The notes beneath the pieces were generated by a model. That model was not told the DNA's origin and did no database searches. It worked only from the letters and a program-made list of their open reading frames with translations. Position numbers and translations under genes: made by a program. A DNA stretch of 64,000 bases from Celeribacter litoreus (GTDB lineage Bacteria > Pseudomonadota > Alphaproteobacteria > Rhodobacterales > Rhodobacteraceae), in the NCBI RefSeq assembly GCF_020165855.1, contig NZ_JAIUFY010000005.1, positions 922,087 through 986,086 on the forward strand, written 5' to 3'. Positions 34,042 to 42,806 of this stretch are shown in pieces; position 1 is the stretch's first letter; each line of letters starts with the position of its first letter.

Positions 34042-34782
34042 TTACATCCCTTCCAGTTTGTTCTCGAACATAGTCTGGCGGCGACCGCGCAGGACGATGT
34101 CAAATTTGTAAGCAAGGAAATCGAGCGGACGCGATTTCGAGAAGTCGAGGGGTGCGACCAGACGGTCGAGCTGGCTGCGGTCGCGGATCGTCGCTGCAAT
34201 CGGGCAGTGATTGATGAGCGGATCGCCTTCGAAATACATCTGGGTGATGAGGCGCTGGCCAAAGCTGTGACCGTAGACCGAGATGTGGATGTGCATCGGA
34301 CGCCAGTCGTTTGCACGGTTCGGCCACGGATAGGCACCCGGACGGATGGTCAGGAATTCGTAGTAGCCGTTCTCATCCGTGATTGTGCGACCGCAGCCGC
34401 CGAAGTTCGGGTCGAGCGGGGCAAAGTAGGTGTCTTTCTTGTGGCGATACCGGCCACCGGCGTTCGCCTGCCAGATCTCGATCAGGGCGTTCGGGATCGG
34501 ACGGTTGTTTTCGTCGAGGAGACGACCGTGCATCAGGATGCGCTCGCCCACAGCCGGAGCTGCGCCTTTGGTCCAGTTGAGGATCAGGTTGTTGTCGAGC
34601 GCGCCGATCTTGTTATGACCGAAGGTCGGGCCGGTTTCCTCGGACAAGCTGCTTTCCATGGACAGGAGCGGCAGGTTCGGGGAACGGGCCACGGAGGTCT
34701 TGTAATCGGGATAATAGGGCACCGGGTGGATCTCGCGGTTGCGCGGGATCAGCGGGCCCTGATCGGTGATCAGGTTAGTCAT
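34042..34782 (-). CDS. pcaH: Protocatechuate 3,4-dioxygenase, beta subunit
   Basis: 246 aa, carries the non-haem Fe(III) site that cleaves protocatechuate to 3-carboxymuconate. Iron ligands: Tyr in GGRYRHKKD, Tyr in AYPWPN, and the two His in RPMHIHISVYG. LIEIWQANAGGRYRHK is the family signature. The start at 34782 gives the usual length; a longer frame to 34806 adds 8 residues without a better ribosome site. The start lies within the 3' end of pcaC (8 bp overlap). Confidence 0.96.
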   Translation of the reverse strand: MTNLITDQGPLIPRNREIHPVPYYPDYKTSVARSPNLPLLSMESSLSEETGPTFGHNKIGALDNNLILNWTKGAAPAVGERILMHGRLLDENNRPIPNALIEIWQANAGGRYRHKKDTYFAPLDPNFGGCGRTITDENGYYEFLTIRPGAYPWPNRANDWRPMHIHISVYGHSFGQRLITQMYFEGDPLINHCPIAATIRDRSQLDRLVAPLDFSKSRPLDFLAYKFDIVLRGRRQTMFENKLEGM

Positions 34783-35161
34783 GGGTGGTCTCCTCCATTT
34801 CCGCATAAGTCTGTTTTGCGAGCTTCAGGGCGTGGTTTGCTTTCGGCACGCCTGCATAGATCGCAACGTGTTGAATTGCTTCTGCAATGTCGTCTTTCGA
34901 CGCACCCGTGCGCGCGGTGGCGCGGATGTGCATCGGGATTTCTTCGAAGTTTCCTGTGGCAGCCAAGAGCGCGATGGTGATCATCGAGCGCTCGCGGCGG
35001 CTGATTTTGTCGGAGGACCACACCGTGCCCCAAGCGCTCTCTGTGATGAGCGACTGGAACGGCAGGTCGAATTCGGTCTTTGCGGCTTCCGCGCGGTCCA
35101 CATGGGCGTCGCCCAGAACCTCGCGGCGGGTTTTCATCCCCTGATCGAATTTCTCACTCAC
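34775..35161 (-). CDS. pcaC: 4-carboxymuconolactone decarboxylase
   Basis: 128 aa single-domain enzyme, normal size, giving 3-oxoadipate enol-lactone. Family motifs: FDQGMKTRREVLGDAHVDRAEA in part, ITESAWGTVWS, and SRRERSMITIALLAATGN, followed by an EAIQHVAIYAGVPKA helix. It is a standalone gene, not fused to PcaD as in actinobacteria. Overlaps pcaD by 4 bp and pcaH by 8 bp. Confidence 0.95.
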   Translation of the reverse strand: MSEKFDQGMKTRREVLGDAHVDRAEAAKTEFDLPFQSLITESAWGTVWSSDKISRRERSMITIALLAATGNFEEIPMHIRATARTGASKDDIAEAIQHVAIYAGVPKANHALKLAKQTYAEMEETTHD

Positions 35162-35940
35162 TGTGCGTTCCTTTCCACAAACTTTACCAAGGCGTCTGCA
35201 AACGCGACCGGAGCTTCGATCGCGGGCAGGTGGCCTGTGTCTTCAAACATCACGAGATCGGCGCGGGGCAGGGCGCGGGCGAGCGCTTCCACCACTTCCG
35301 GCGGGGTCGCGAGGTCGTGCTTGCCGCCAAAAACGAGCGCCGGTTGGGCAATCTCTCCGAGGCGGTCCGTGATGTCGGTGCCCGCGATGGCGGCGCAGGT
35401 GGCGATGTAGCCCTCGGCGTCCGTGCGGGCCAAAAGCGTCCTCCAGAGCGGGGCATCCGCGTTTTCGAGCATCTTCGGCCCGAACCAGCGCGGCAGAATG
35501 CCGTCGGCCATCGCGGCCATGCCGTTCTCACGCACGCCATCAATCCGCGCGTGCCAGCCTTCTGCTGCGCCGAGCATGGAGGCGGTGTTCGACAGGACGA
35601 GGCCTGTGACACGCTCCGGGATCATCAGGGCGATGTGTTGGGCAATGAGGCCGCCGATGGAGCAACCGACGAGGATGACGTTTTCGAACCCTGCGTCGTC
35701 AATGGCGGCGATCACGTCGCCAGCCAGATCAGGAATGCCATAGCCGGACGGGGCGGTCTCGGACAACCCATGCCCGCGCTTGTCCATGCGAAGCGTGGCC
35801 CAATCCGAGGGCAGGAGGGCGCAAACCGCATCCCACATGCGCAAATCGGTGCCGAGTGAGTTGATAAAGACCAAAGCAGGGCCATCGCCGTCTTTGCGGC
35901 TGACATGCATCGTGCCCCAGTCTTGTTTCAGTGCGTACAT
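35158..35940 (-). CDS. pcaD: 3-oxoadipate enol-lactonase
   Basis: 260 aa alpha/beta hydrolase that opens the enol-lactone to 3-oxoadipate. The nucleophile elbow reads VGCSIGG (Ser). The oxyanion region is FINSLGTDLRMWD, the acid Asp is likely in FGGKHDLATP, and the catalytic His lies in FEDTGHLPAIEAP. The start at 35940 follows a GAAGAGG stretch; a longer frame adds 31 unrelated residues. First gene of pcaDCHG, divergent from pcaQ. Confidence 0.94.
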   Translation of the reverse strand: MYALKQDWGTMHVSRKDGDGPALVFINSLGTDLRMWDAVCALLPSDWATLRMDKRGHGLSETAPSGYGIPDLAGDVIAAIDDAGFENVILVGCSIGGLIAQHIALMIPERVTGLVLSNTASMLGAAEGWHARIDGVRENGMAAMADGILPRWFGPKMLENADAPLWRTLLARTDAEGYIATCAAIAGTDITDRLGEIAQPALVFGGKHDLATPPEVVEALARALPRADLVMFEDTGHLPAIEAPVAFADALVKFVERNAQ

Positions 35941-36020
35941 GGAAACCTCTTCCCTTTTACACAGATTGGCATAATTATTTCCGGCGTAAAAATACAATCT
36001 TGAGCGAAAAGCATAACCAA

Positions 36021-36938
36021 ATGAATATACCAAGCGGGATGAAGCTGCGCCACCTTGAGGCGTTTCTGTCGGTGGCAGAGGCGGGGACCATCACGGGTGC
36101 CGCGAAAGCGCGAAATGTCTCGCAGCCTGCGTTGTCCAAGACGATCTCGGAATTGGAGGCCCAGCTTGGGACCGCACTTTTCGAGCGGACTGGTCGCCGC
36201 GCGGTTCTGACGCCAGCGGGAGAAGCCTTTCGCCGTCATACCCTTTCGTCGCTGCAAAGTCTGGAGGCGGGGGTGCGGGCGATCACGGGGGTCGGTCAGA
36301 CGGATGTTGTGCGGGTCGGCGTGCTCCCGACGGTCGCCAGCGGGCTTTTCCCGAGTGTTGCGCTCGAATTCTCCGAACTGCGCCCCGACGCGCGGATTGC
36401 CGTCATCACCGGTCCGAACCGCTATCTGATTGACCGGATGCGGAGCGGGGGGCTTGATCTCGTGGTCGGGCGTATGGCCCCCGCGCGGGAAATGGCGGGG
36501 CTGTCTTTTGAATACCTTTACGATGAAACGGTCATCCTGATCGGGCGCGCGGGGCATCCGGGTCTGTCGATGACGCCGGTCGAGGCGCTGCGCCGCTACC
36601 CTCTGATCCTGCCCAACCCCGGTTCCATCATTCGCCAACAAGTGATGCAGTATCTCATCGCCTCGGGGATTGAGGAGAGTGTCTCCGTCCGTTTCGAAAC
36701 CGTCGCGCGTCCCGTCGGCCTCCCGCTGATCGAGCGGTCCGATATGCTCTGGTTCATCTCACGCGGTGTGGTTGCCCGTGAACTCGACGAAGGGCGGCTC
36801 GCACAGTTCGACCTTGGCGTCGACTACATGACAGGGGCTGTGGGTCTGACGCGGAAGTTCGATTTCACGCGGGACAGTCCGGCGGATTTTCTCGCGGGAC
36901 TGTTGCATCAGCGGGCGAAGGATATGTCCGCCCGCTGA
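36021..36938 (+). CDS. pcaQ: LysR-type activator of the protocatechuate genes
   Basis: 305 aa LysR regulator. The N-terminal helix-turn-helix is TGAAKARNVSQPALSKTISELE, followed by FERTGRRAVLTPAG. The effector domain includes RVGVLPTVASGLFP and GGLDLVVGRM, as in PcaQ of rhizobia and roseobacters. It lies divergently from pcaDCHG with 80 bp between starts, the standard arrangement; PcaQ activates in response to carboxymuconolactone or protocatechuate-derived metabolites. Convergent with pcaF, 7 bp apart. Confidence 0.92.
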   Translation: MNIPSGMKLRHLEAFLSVAEAGTITGAAKARNVSQPALSKTISELEAQLGTALFERTGRRAVLTPAGEAFRRHTLSSLQSLEAGVRAITGVGQTDVVRVGVLPTVASGLFPSVALEFSELRPDARIAVITGPNRYLIDRMRSGGLDLVVGRMAPAREMAGLSFEYLYDETVILIGRAGHPGLSMTPVEALRRYPLILPNPGSIIRQQVMQYLIASGIEESVSVRFETVARPVGLPLIERSDMLWFISRGVVARELDEGRLAQFDLGVDYMTGAVGLTRKFDFTRDSPADFLAGLLHQRAKDMSAR

Positions 36939-36945
36939 GAAGTGT

Positions 36946-38145
36946 TTAGACGGCTTCGAGCGCAATCGCGATGCCTTGGCCGACGCCAATGCACATCGTG
37001 GAGAGCGATTTCTCACCCGGTTTCAGCTCAAGCATCGCGGTTCCGGTAATCCGTGCGCCGGACATGCCGAGCGGGTGACCGATGGCGATCGCGCCGCCGT
37101 TCGGGTTCACGCGCGGATCGTCGTCGGCAATGCCGAGATCGCGCAGCGTGGCGAGACCCTGAGACGCGAAGGCCTCATTGAGTTCGATGACGGCAAAGTC
37201 TTCTTGTTTGAGACCCAGACGGGCCATCAGCTTTTTCGACGCAGGCGCCGGACCAAAGCCCATGATGCGCGGAGCCACACCGGCGGTCGCACCACCGAGA
37301 ACCTTGGCAATCGGCGTGAGGCCGTGCCTTTCAGCCGCTTCCTTCGTCGCGAGGATGAGAGCTGCCGCACCATCGTTCACGCCGGAGGCATTGCCCGCAG
37401 TCACGGTGCCGTCGGCTTTCACGAAGGTTTTGAGCTTTTGCAGGGCCTCAAGCGTCGTGGACGGGCGCGGGTGCTCGTCTTCGGACACAACAATCGGATC
37501 GCCTTTGCGCTGCGGGATCGACACGGGGACGATCTCTTTCGCGAGACGACCGTTCGCCATGGCTTCGCCAGCTTTCTGCTGGGACCGCAGGGCGAAGAGG
37601 TCCTGATCTTCACGGTTGATGTTGAAGTCTTCTGCGACGTTTTCGGCGGTTTCCGGCATGGAATCCACGCCGTATTGCGATTTCATCAGCTTGTTCACAA
37701 ACCGCCAGCCAATCGTCGTGTCATGCACTTCATTGGCGCGGGAGAAGGCGGTCGTGGCCTTCGGCATAACGAAGGGCGCGCGGGACATGGACTCGACACC
37801 ACCCGCGATCACGAGGTCGGCTTCGCCGGATTTGATCGCGCGGGCAGCCGTGATGATTGCGTCCATGCCGGAGCCGCAGAGACGGTTCATTGTGGTGCCC
37901 GGAACGCAGTCCGGATAGCCCGCGAGCAACAGAGACATACGTGCGACGTTGCGGTTGTCTTCGCCCGCCTGGTTAGCACAACCAAAGATCACTTCGTCAA
38001 TGGCCGAGAGATCCATGTCGGGGTTGCGTTCTGCAAGGGCTTTGAGCGGGATCGCCCCTAGGTCATCAGCCCGCACAGAGGAGAGGCCACCGCCGTAACG
38101 GCCCACAGGGGTGCGGATGTAGTCGCAAATATAAACTTCGGTCAT
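36946..38145 (-). CDS. pcaF: 3-oxoadipyl-CoA thiolase
   Basis: 399 aa thiolase that splits 3-oxoadipyl-CoA to succinyl-CoA and acetyl-CoA. The acyl-accepting Cys is in NRLCGSGMDAI, the His in IGHPLGMSGAR, and the C-terminal Cys in STMCIGVGQG. The N-terminus (YICDYIRTPVGRYGGGLSSVRADDLGA, in part) is the PcaF form. Overlaps pcaJ by 4 bp. Confidence 0.95.
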   Translation of the reverse strand: MTEVYICDYIRTPVGRYGGGLSSVRADDLGAIPLKALAERNPDMDLSAIDEVIFGCANQAGEDNRNVARMSLLLAGYPDCVPGTTMNRLCGSGMDAIITAARAIKSGEADLVIAGGVESMSRAPFVMPKATTAFSRANEVHDTTIGWRFVNKLMKSQYGVDSMPETAENVAEDFNINREDQDLFALRSQQKAGEAMANGRLAKEIVPVSIPQRKGDPIVVSEDEHPRPSTTLEALQKLKTFVKADGTVTAGNASGVNDGAAALILATKEAAERHGLTPIAKVLGGATAGVAPRIMGFGPAPASKKLMARLGLKQEDFAVIELNEAFASQGLATLRDLGIADDDPRVNPNGGAIAIGHPLGMSGARITGTAMLELKPGEKSLSTMCIGVGQGIAIALEAV

Positions 38146-38837
38146 GACAGGTCCTCCGGAACGATCAGGTCAGCCACGTCGCCATCAATGTGAAGCGTCG
38201 CGCCAGTGACGGCTTGCAACTCTTCCATCGACAGGCCCGGCAGTTTTTCACGCAGAATGAATTTGCCGTCTTCGATGTCGATAACAGCGAGCGAGGTGTA
38301 GACGCGGGTCACACACCCCACACCGGTGAGCGGGAAGGTGCAGGTCTCGACGAGCTTCGGCTTGCCGTCCTTGGTCACGTGGTCGGTGACAACGGCCACA
38401 CGTTTCGCCCCGTGAACGAGGTCCATTGCGCCGCCAACAGCCGGAACGCCTTTGGAACCCACGCGCCAGTTGGCGAGGTCGCCGTTCTGCGCGATCTGGT
38501 AGGCACCGAGTACGGCGAGGTCGAGATGACCACCGCGAACCATCGAGAAGCTGTCCGCATGGTGAAAGAACGACGCGCCCGGGTTGAGTGTGATCGCTTT
38601 TTTTCCTGCGTTGATCAGGTCCCAGTCTTCTTCGCCTTCAGCCGGTGCCTTGCCGAAGCCCAGAACGCCGTTCTCGGTGTGGTAGGTGACATCGCGGCCT
38701 TCCGGCTGGAACTTCGCGATCATCTCCGGAAAGCCGATGCCGAGGTTCACATAGGAGCCGTCTTCGATGTCTTGGGCGGCGCGCCATGCGATTTGGGCGT
38801 TGGAGAGTTTGTCTTCCATAATGTTGAAACCAGCCAT
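38142..38837 (-). CDS. pcaJ: 3-oxoacid (3-oxoadipate) CoA-transferase, subunit B
   Basis: 231 aa. Type I CoA-transferase beta subunit with NLGIGFPEMIAKF and the catalytic Glu in ENGVLGFG. VGGAMDLVHGAKRV is also typical. With PcaI it moves CoA from succinyl-CoA to 3-oxoadipate. The start overlaps the pcaI stop (TAATG). The operon with pcaF makes the 3-oxoadipate role more likely than acetoacetate use. Confidence 0.93.
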   Translation of the reverse strand: MAGFNIMEDKLSNAQIAWRAAQDIEDGSYVNLGIGFPEMIAKFQPEGRDVTYHTENGVLGFGKAPAEGEEDWDLINAGKKAITLNPGASFFHHADSFSMVRGGHLDLAVLGAYQIAQNGDLANWRVGSKGVPAVGGAMDLVHGAKRVAVVTDHVTKDGKPKLVETCTFPLTGVGCVTRVYTSLAVIDIEDGKFILREKLPGLSMEELQAVTGATLHIDGDVADLIVPEDLS

Positions 38838-39556
38838 TAGTGGACCACTCCCGTGCGCACGAGCACTTCTTCTTGTTGCGGATTGGCGACTTCGACGACG
38901 CCGTCGACGAAGATGCCGGGGGTGATGACCTGTTCCGGATCAATGGTGCCCGGTGCGCCAAGCTCGGAGACCTGTGCGATCGTCTTGTCGGCAGCCATCG
39001 CCATCAGCGGGTTAAAGTTGCGGCCTGCGAGGCGGTAGGTGAGGTTGCCGACGGTGTCGCCTTGCTGACCTTTGATCAGGGCGAAGTCTGCCTTGAGCCA
39101 CTGCTCACGCACATACATCTTGCCGTCGAACTCTTCGGTCGGCTTGCCTTCGGCCAGTTCGGTGCCGAAGGAGGTCGGTGTGTAGAAAGCCGGAATGCCA
39201 GCGCCGCGCGCACGGATACGTTCGGCGAGCGTGCCTTGGGGCACCAGCTCAAGCTCGATTTCGCCAGCGAGGAATTTCTCGTTGAACGCTTCGGCGTTCG
39301 AGGAGCGCGGGAAGGAGCAGATCATCTTTTTGACCATGCCGGCCTTGATCATCGCGGCGATGCCGATGTGGCCGTTGCCCGCGTTGTTGTTGATCACAGT
39401 GAGCGCCTTCGGGCTACCGGTCTCACGGAAGCGGTCGATCAGAGCGTGGATGAGTTCAATCGGTGCGCCGGAGCCACCGAAACCGCCAATCATGACCTTC
39501 GCGCCATCAGGAATGGCGGATACGGCTTCTGCGGGAGAAGAAAGTGTTTTGTCCAT
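38837..39556 (-). CDS. pcaI: 3-oxoacid (3-oxoadipate) CoA-transferase, subunit A
   Basis: 239 aa. Type I CoA-transferase alpha subunit: MIGGFGGSGAPIELIHAL (glycine-rich CoA site) and NNAGNGHIGIAAMI. The start 39556 follows GGAGG by 6 nt; a longer frame adds 8 residues upstream of the ribosome site. First gene of pcaIJF. The promoter region carries three ATTTGTTC elements. Confidence 0.93.
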   Translation of the reverse strand: MDKTLSSPAEAVSAIPDGAKVMIGGFGGSGAPIELIHALIDRFRETGSPKALTVINNNAGNGHIGIAAMIKAGMVKKMICSFPRSSNAEAFNEKFLAGEIELELVPQGTLAERIRARGAGIPAFYTPTSFGTELAEGKPTEEFDGKMYVREQWLKADFALIKGQQGDTVGNLTYRLAGRNFNPLMAMAADKTIAQVSELGAPGTIDPEQVITPGIFVDGVVEVANPQQEEVLVRTGVVH

Positions 39557-39608
39557 GTGGAACCTCCTGCGATGGTGCATAGGCGCGTGTCGCTAGAGGC
39601 TCCAGTCA

Positions 39609-39670
39609 ATTTGTTCGTATTTTGATATTTGTTCTTAATGGGATTTTTTGTGTGCGATATGTGAACAAAT
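39609..39670. promoter_or_regulatory. Triple ATTTGTTC element upstream of pcaIJF
   Basis: ATTTGTTC occurs at 39609-39616 and 39627-39634 as direct repeats 18 bp apart, and as its complement GAACAAAT at 39663-39670. Two direct copies and one inverted copy resemble the three-repeat operators known for IclR-type PcaU/PobR proteins. No IclR gene is in the window, so the binding protein is unknown. Confidence 0.5.
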
Positions 39671-39720
39671 TTGGAGGAGCTGGCCGGATGTGACCAGCTT
39701 CTCAGCAGCGCGCGCCGTCC

Positions 39721-40119
39721 TTAGGTGAAGGCGCGGGTGATGCTCACACCTGCCCAAGCGGCAAATCCCGTCAACGCACCGCCCCAGAGCGTATCCGTGA
39801 TCACCTGTTCCGCGCTCCAGTCGCTAAGTGTCGCGTAGTTGGTGAACTCATAGGTCCCGTAGGCCAATAGCCCGAGGAGCACCCCGCCAACGAGGGCCGT
39901 CAGCGCGTGATCATCACGTAGCGCAGGCCAAGACACAAACCAGATCACCCCGCCCACATAGCCGAGATAAAACAGCGCAGCCGGCACGAGGCGGAACGGG
40001 TCCGCCAGCAGGTGCCCGACATGGCGCTCGAAGATCGGCTTGATCAGGAGTTTCAGGCCGACGGCATCGACAGCCAGAAAAATGAACGCGGTGGAGAAGT
40101 AGAGCAGTGTAAGTTTCAT
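39721..40119 (-). CDS. DUF2177 family membrane protein
   Basis: 132 aa with four predicted helices. Family landmarks are FIFLAVDAVGL in helix 1, YLGYVGGVIWFV, GLLAYGTYEFTNYATL and DTLWGGALTGFAAW. No known activity. It is the last gene of the RpoE-driven lipid operon, 35 bp after the short-chain dehydrogenase gene, so a role in membrane adaptation to photooxidative stress is likely but unproven. Confidence 0.88.
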   Translation of the reverse strand: MKLTLLYFSTAFIFLAVDAVGLKLLIKPIFERHVGHLLADPFRLVPAALFYLGYVGGVIWFVSWPALRDDHALTALVGGVLLGLLAYGTYEFTNYATLSDWSAEQVITDTLWGGALTGFAAWAGVSITRAFT

Positions 40120-40154
40120 GGTCAGTCCTCAGGCGAGAAGGCGCATGGCAGGGA

Positions 40155-40901
40155 TTATTGAACGAGACGGCGGGTGAGCGGCATAGAGGCCCAGTAGGGC
40201 AAGAGCCGCAGAAGTTTCATGGTCAGGGTCAATCTGCGCGGAAAGTGGATTTCGAACCGCTTTCTATCGAGCCCACTGATGATACGGCGCGCGGCCTCAT
40301 CCGGTTCAATCACGGCAGGCATTTCGAAGTTGTTTTGTTGAGTGAGGCGGGTGTCGACAAAACCGGGGCTGATCAGGCGCACGTCAACTTGTCCGGACAG
40401 TTCCGCACGTAGGCTTTCGACAAGATTGATCACCCCGGCCTTGGTCGCGGAGTAGATCTGTCCTTGCGGCAGGCCGATGTAGCCCGCCACTGATCCTGTG
40501 ATTGCGAGCTGCCCCATCGGTTTGAGCGCTTTCGGAGCGATCTGTGCGAGGTTAAAACAGCCCGTCAGATTAACGGAGATGATCTTTGCCGCCATGTCCG
40601 GATCGAGGTCGAGAACCTTGCCCGGATCGTAGAGCGCAGCCAGATGCACAATCCGGTCCACAAGGCCGCTCTCCGCAACTTTGTCAGTCGCTGCCTTCAG
40701 GCTTTCGCGGTTACTCACGTCGAGCGTCACGACCTGATGTTTCGAGTCAAGGTTGTCGTTCAACTCATTGAGTTTGTTTTCAGAACGGGCGGACAGGGTG
40801 AGCGACGCGCCACGGGCATGATAGCCACGGGCGAGCGCCGCGCCTATCCCGTCCGAGGCGCCGATGATCCATATTCGCTCTGTCCTACTGGCGTCAGGCA
40901 T
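40155..40901 (-). CDS. Short-chain dehydrogenase/reductase of the RpoE lipid operon
   Basis: 248 aa. Cofactor motif GASDGIGAALARG, catalytic Ser in ITGSVAGYIG, Tyr and Lys in YSATKAG. The ATG at 40901 lies within the 3' end of the cyclopropane-synthase-like gene (8 bp overlap), so the two are co-translated. The C-terminal segment (RLTLTMKLLRLLPYWASM) is amphipathic and could associate with membrane. It probably reduces or oxidises a modified fatty-acyl group or related lipid. Confidence 0.9.
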   Translation of the reverse strand: MPDASRTERIWIIGASDGIGAALARGYHARGASLTLSARSENKLNELNDNLDSKHQVVTLDVSNRESLKAATDKVAESGLVDRIVHLAALYDPGKVLDLDPDMAAKIISVNLTGCFNLAQIAPKALKPMGQLAITGSVAGYIGLPQGQIYSATKAGVINLVESLRAELSGQVDVRLISPGFVDTRLTQQNNFEMPAVIEPDEAARRIISGLDRKRFEIHFPRRLTLTMKLLRLLPYWASMPLTRRLVQ

Positions 40902-42051
40902 GGGACAGTTCCACCTGAACGACATCCGTCTGACCGACTTCGAAAGATGCCGCACAGATGCCGAGATAGAAGCGCCAGTTGCGCAGGAAGCCTGCGTCAT
41001 ATCCGAGCTTCGAAATGCGCGGGGCGGCGGCCTCCATCGACCGGTCCCATGCGCGGCAGGTCTGTGCGTAGTCGCGGCCGAAGGCGAAATTGTCGGTCAC
41101 TTGCAGGCCAGCCTTGGTCGCCTGCTGCGCAATTACCTCATTTGATAGGAGCATACCTCCCGGGAAGGTGTGATGTCTAATAAAATCAGAGCCTTTCCGG
41201 TAGGTCTTGAAGTAGTCATCCTGCACCGTGATTGCCTGAACCATGGCGCGACCGCCGGTTTTGAGGCGGCGCTTGAGGGTGGAGAAATAGGTCGGCCAGT
41301 AGCGTTCGCCCACGGCTTCGATCATCTCGATAGACACGATCCCGTCGTATTGCCCGTGGGTAGTCCGATAGTCCTGAAGCTTGATCTCCGCGCGCCCGTC
41401 GAGGCGGGCATCGGCGTAGCCTTTTTGGGACGGTGAGATCGTGAGACCCGTAAGTTGGTGGCCACGGTCCGAAGCGCGCTCTGCAAAGCCGCCCCATCCG
41501 CATCCGATTTCGAGAAGCGACTCTGCGTCTTTCATCCGATCCAGAATCCGGTCGTATTTTCGGTTCTGCCCGCGTGAAAGATCGATGTCTCCTTCGGAGA
41601 ACAGGGCCGAAGAATAGGTCATGCCTTTGTCGAGCCAGAGTTGATAGAACTCGTTGCCGACGTCGTAATGCGCGCGGATATTCTTTGCCGCGCCGCGTTG
41701 GGAATTGGCGCGCATGAGGCGGTTTACCACGCGAAATTTCAGCGTGTTCCAGAACCCCGCGTAGGCATAGCCGGAAAAGTGATCGAGGTTCAAAAGAGCG
41801 ACCTGCGTCAGCGCCTCGACCGACGGCGTATCCCACAAACCCGTAACATAGGTTTCCCCGAGGCCGATATCACCACGGGCGGCAATCGCGGTCACGGTGG
41901 ACCAATCGTTGATCCGCATCTCGGCCTCTGGTGCCCCGCGTCCGAAATCAAAAATCTCGCCCTCAGGCGTATAGAGTCGCAGGCTGCCGTGGCTGATCTG
42001 TTCGCAGGTGTCCAGAAAGTCGTGCTTCACGCGTTTGGTCAGGAAATTCAT
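40894..42051 (-). CDS. Cyclopropane-fatty-acid-synthase-like lipid methyltransferase
   Basis: 385 aa S-adenosylmethionine-dependent enzyme acting on unsaturated phospholipid chains. Motif I is LLEIGCGWGGFAE, followed by GLTISPSQ and VSIEMIEAVGE; the N-terminal domain DVGNEFYQLWLDKGMTYSSALF is typical. The C-terminal FIRHHTFPGG is also conserved. In Rhodobacter relatives, RpoE-controlled genes of this sort modify membrane fatty acids and are linked to methylated and furan fatty acids, so cyclopropanation is not the only possible product. Confidence 0.9.
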   Translation of the reverse strand: MNFLTKRVKHDFLDTCEQISHGSLRLYTPEGEIFDFGRGAPEAEMRINDWSTVTAIAARGDIGLGETYVTGLWDTPSVEALTQVALLNLDHFSGYAYAGFWNTLKFRVVNRLMRANSQRGAAKNIRAHYDVGNEFYQLWLDKGMTYSSALFSEGDIDLSRGQNRKYDRILDRMKDAESLLEIGCGWGGFAERASDRGHQLTGLTISPSQKGYADARLDGRAEIKLQDYRTTHGQYDGIVSIEMIEAVGERYWPTYFSTLKRRLKTGGRAMVQAITVQDDYFKTYRKGSDFIRHHTFPGGMLLSNEVIAQQATKAGLQVTDNFAFGRDYAQTCRAWDRSMEAAAPRISKLGYDAGFLRNWRFYLGICAASFEVGQTDVVQVELSHA

Positions 42052-42806
42052 CAGCTCACCTCTTTCTGTGGCGGGGTCGGGCGGGTGCGGTAAGTTGCAC
42101 CTTTGAGTTTGAGGCGCAGGGCCTGCCAGTGGATCAGGAACATGGTGCGCAAGGCTCCCAGCGGGCGACGCAGCGCGGCTTTGATCAGGCCGCCGTTGGT
42201 CATCGGCGCACGTGGGCCTGCGAGCGTCGCGATAACGCCCTCGGCTCCGTTCGTGTGGCGGATACGTATCGCGATCTGGTCGGGAAGAATGCCGAAATGG
42301 AAGGCATAGCCGCCCTTGATCTCTTGGAACGGTGAGACGTGAAGCTGCTTGGCCTTTTCGATCTGCATGCGCTGGGTGATCGGTGCGAAGTCGTCAGCGT
42401 GGCAGAAATAGGAGTGCCGGTCGCCGAACGGGGTGGAGACCTCTGCGATGACGGCAATGAGGTCTGTTTCCCGCCAGACGAGCCAGAAACTCACCGGATT
42501 GAAGCTATACCAAAGGCACCGAGGTTGAGTCAGCAGATGCAGCGTCAGTGATGGATCATCCAGACCGTTTTCTGCCAAGACCTCCCGCGCCCACGGTGCC
42601 CCGCGTCCCTTTTTCATCGGTCCGCCGTGGTCTTGGTCGTGGACAGAGAACAGATTGAAGCGGTTGCGCGAGAACAGCGCCGGAGTGGGCGTCTCATGCT
42701 CCGGATCAATCAGCACATAATCCACGCCGTATCGGAAAAGATGTCCGATCGCGCCGAGGCGTTTGTGCATAGTCACGCCCACGATATGTTCGGGCACGAG
42801 GGTCAT
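42051..42806 (-). CDS. DUF1365 family protein
   Basis: 251 aa. Recognised by the family pattern HKRLGAIGHLFRYGVDYVLID in part, NRFNLFSVHDQDHGG, LLTQPRCLWYSFNPVSFW and FCHADDF. The chemistry is unknown, but DUF1365 genes almost always lie between a flavin amine-oxidase-like gene and a cyclopropane-synthase-like gene, as here, and belong to the RpoE (singlet oxygen) response in Rhodobacter. It overlaps both neighbours by 1-4 bp. Confidence 0.9.
   Translation of the reverse strand: MTLVPEHIVGVTMHKRLGAIGHLFRYGVDYVLIDPEHETPTPALFSRNRFNLFSVHDQDHGGPMKKGRGAPWAREVLAENGLDDPSLTLHLLTQPRCLWYSFNPVSFWLVWRETDLIAVIAEVSTPFGDRHSYFCHADDFAPITQRMQIEKAKQLHVSPFQEIKGGYAFHFGILPDQIAIRIRHTNGAEGVIATLAGPRAPMTNGGLIKAALRRPLGALRTMFLIHWQALRLKLKGATYRTRPTPPQKEVS

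Noticed and set aside
35941-36020. A PcaQ binding site of the rhizobial ATAACC-N4-GGTTAA form in the pcaD-pcaQ gap
   Set aside because: ATAACC occurs near 36013 but the matching half-site is missing; no convincing site could be named.
36976-38061. 361-residue open frame antisense to pcaF
   Set aside because: pcaF is certain from its catalytic Cys and His motifs; the other strand is low-complexity Arg/His/Gly.
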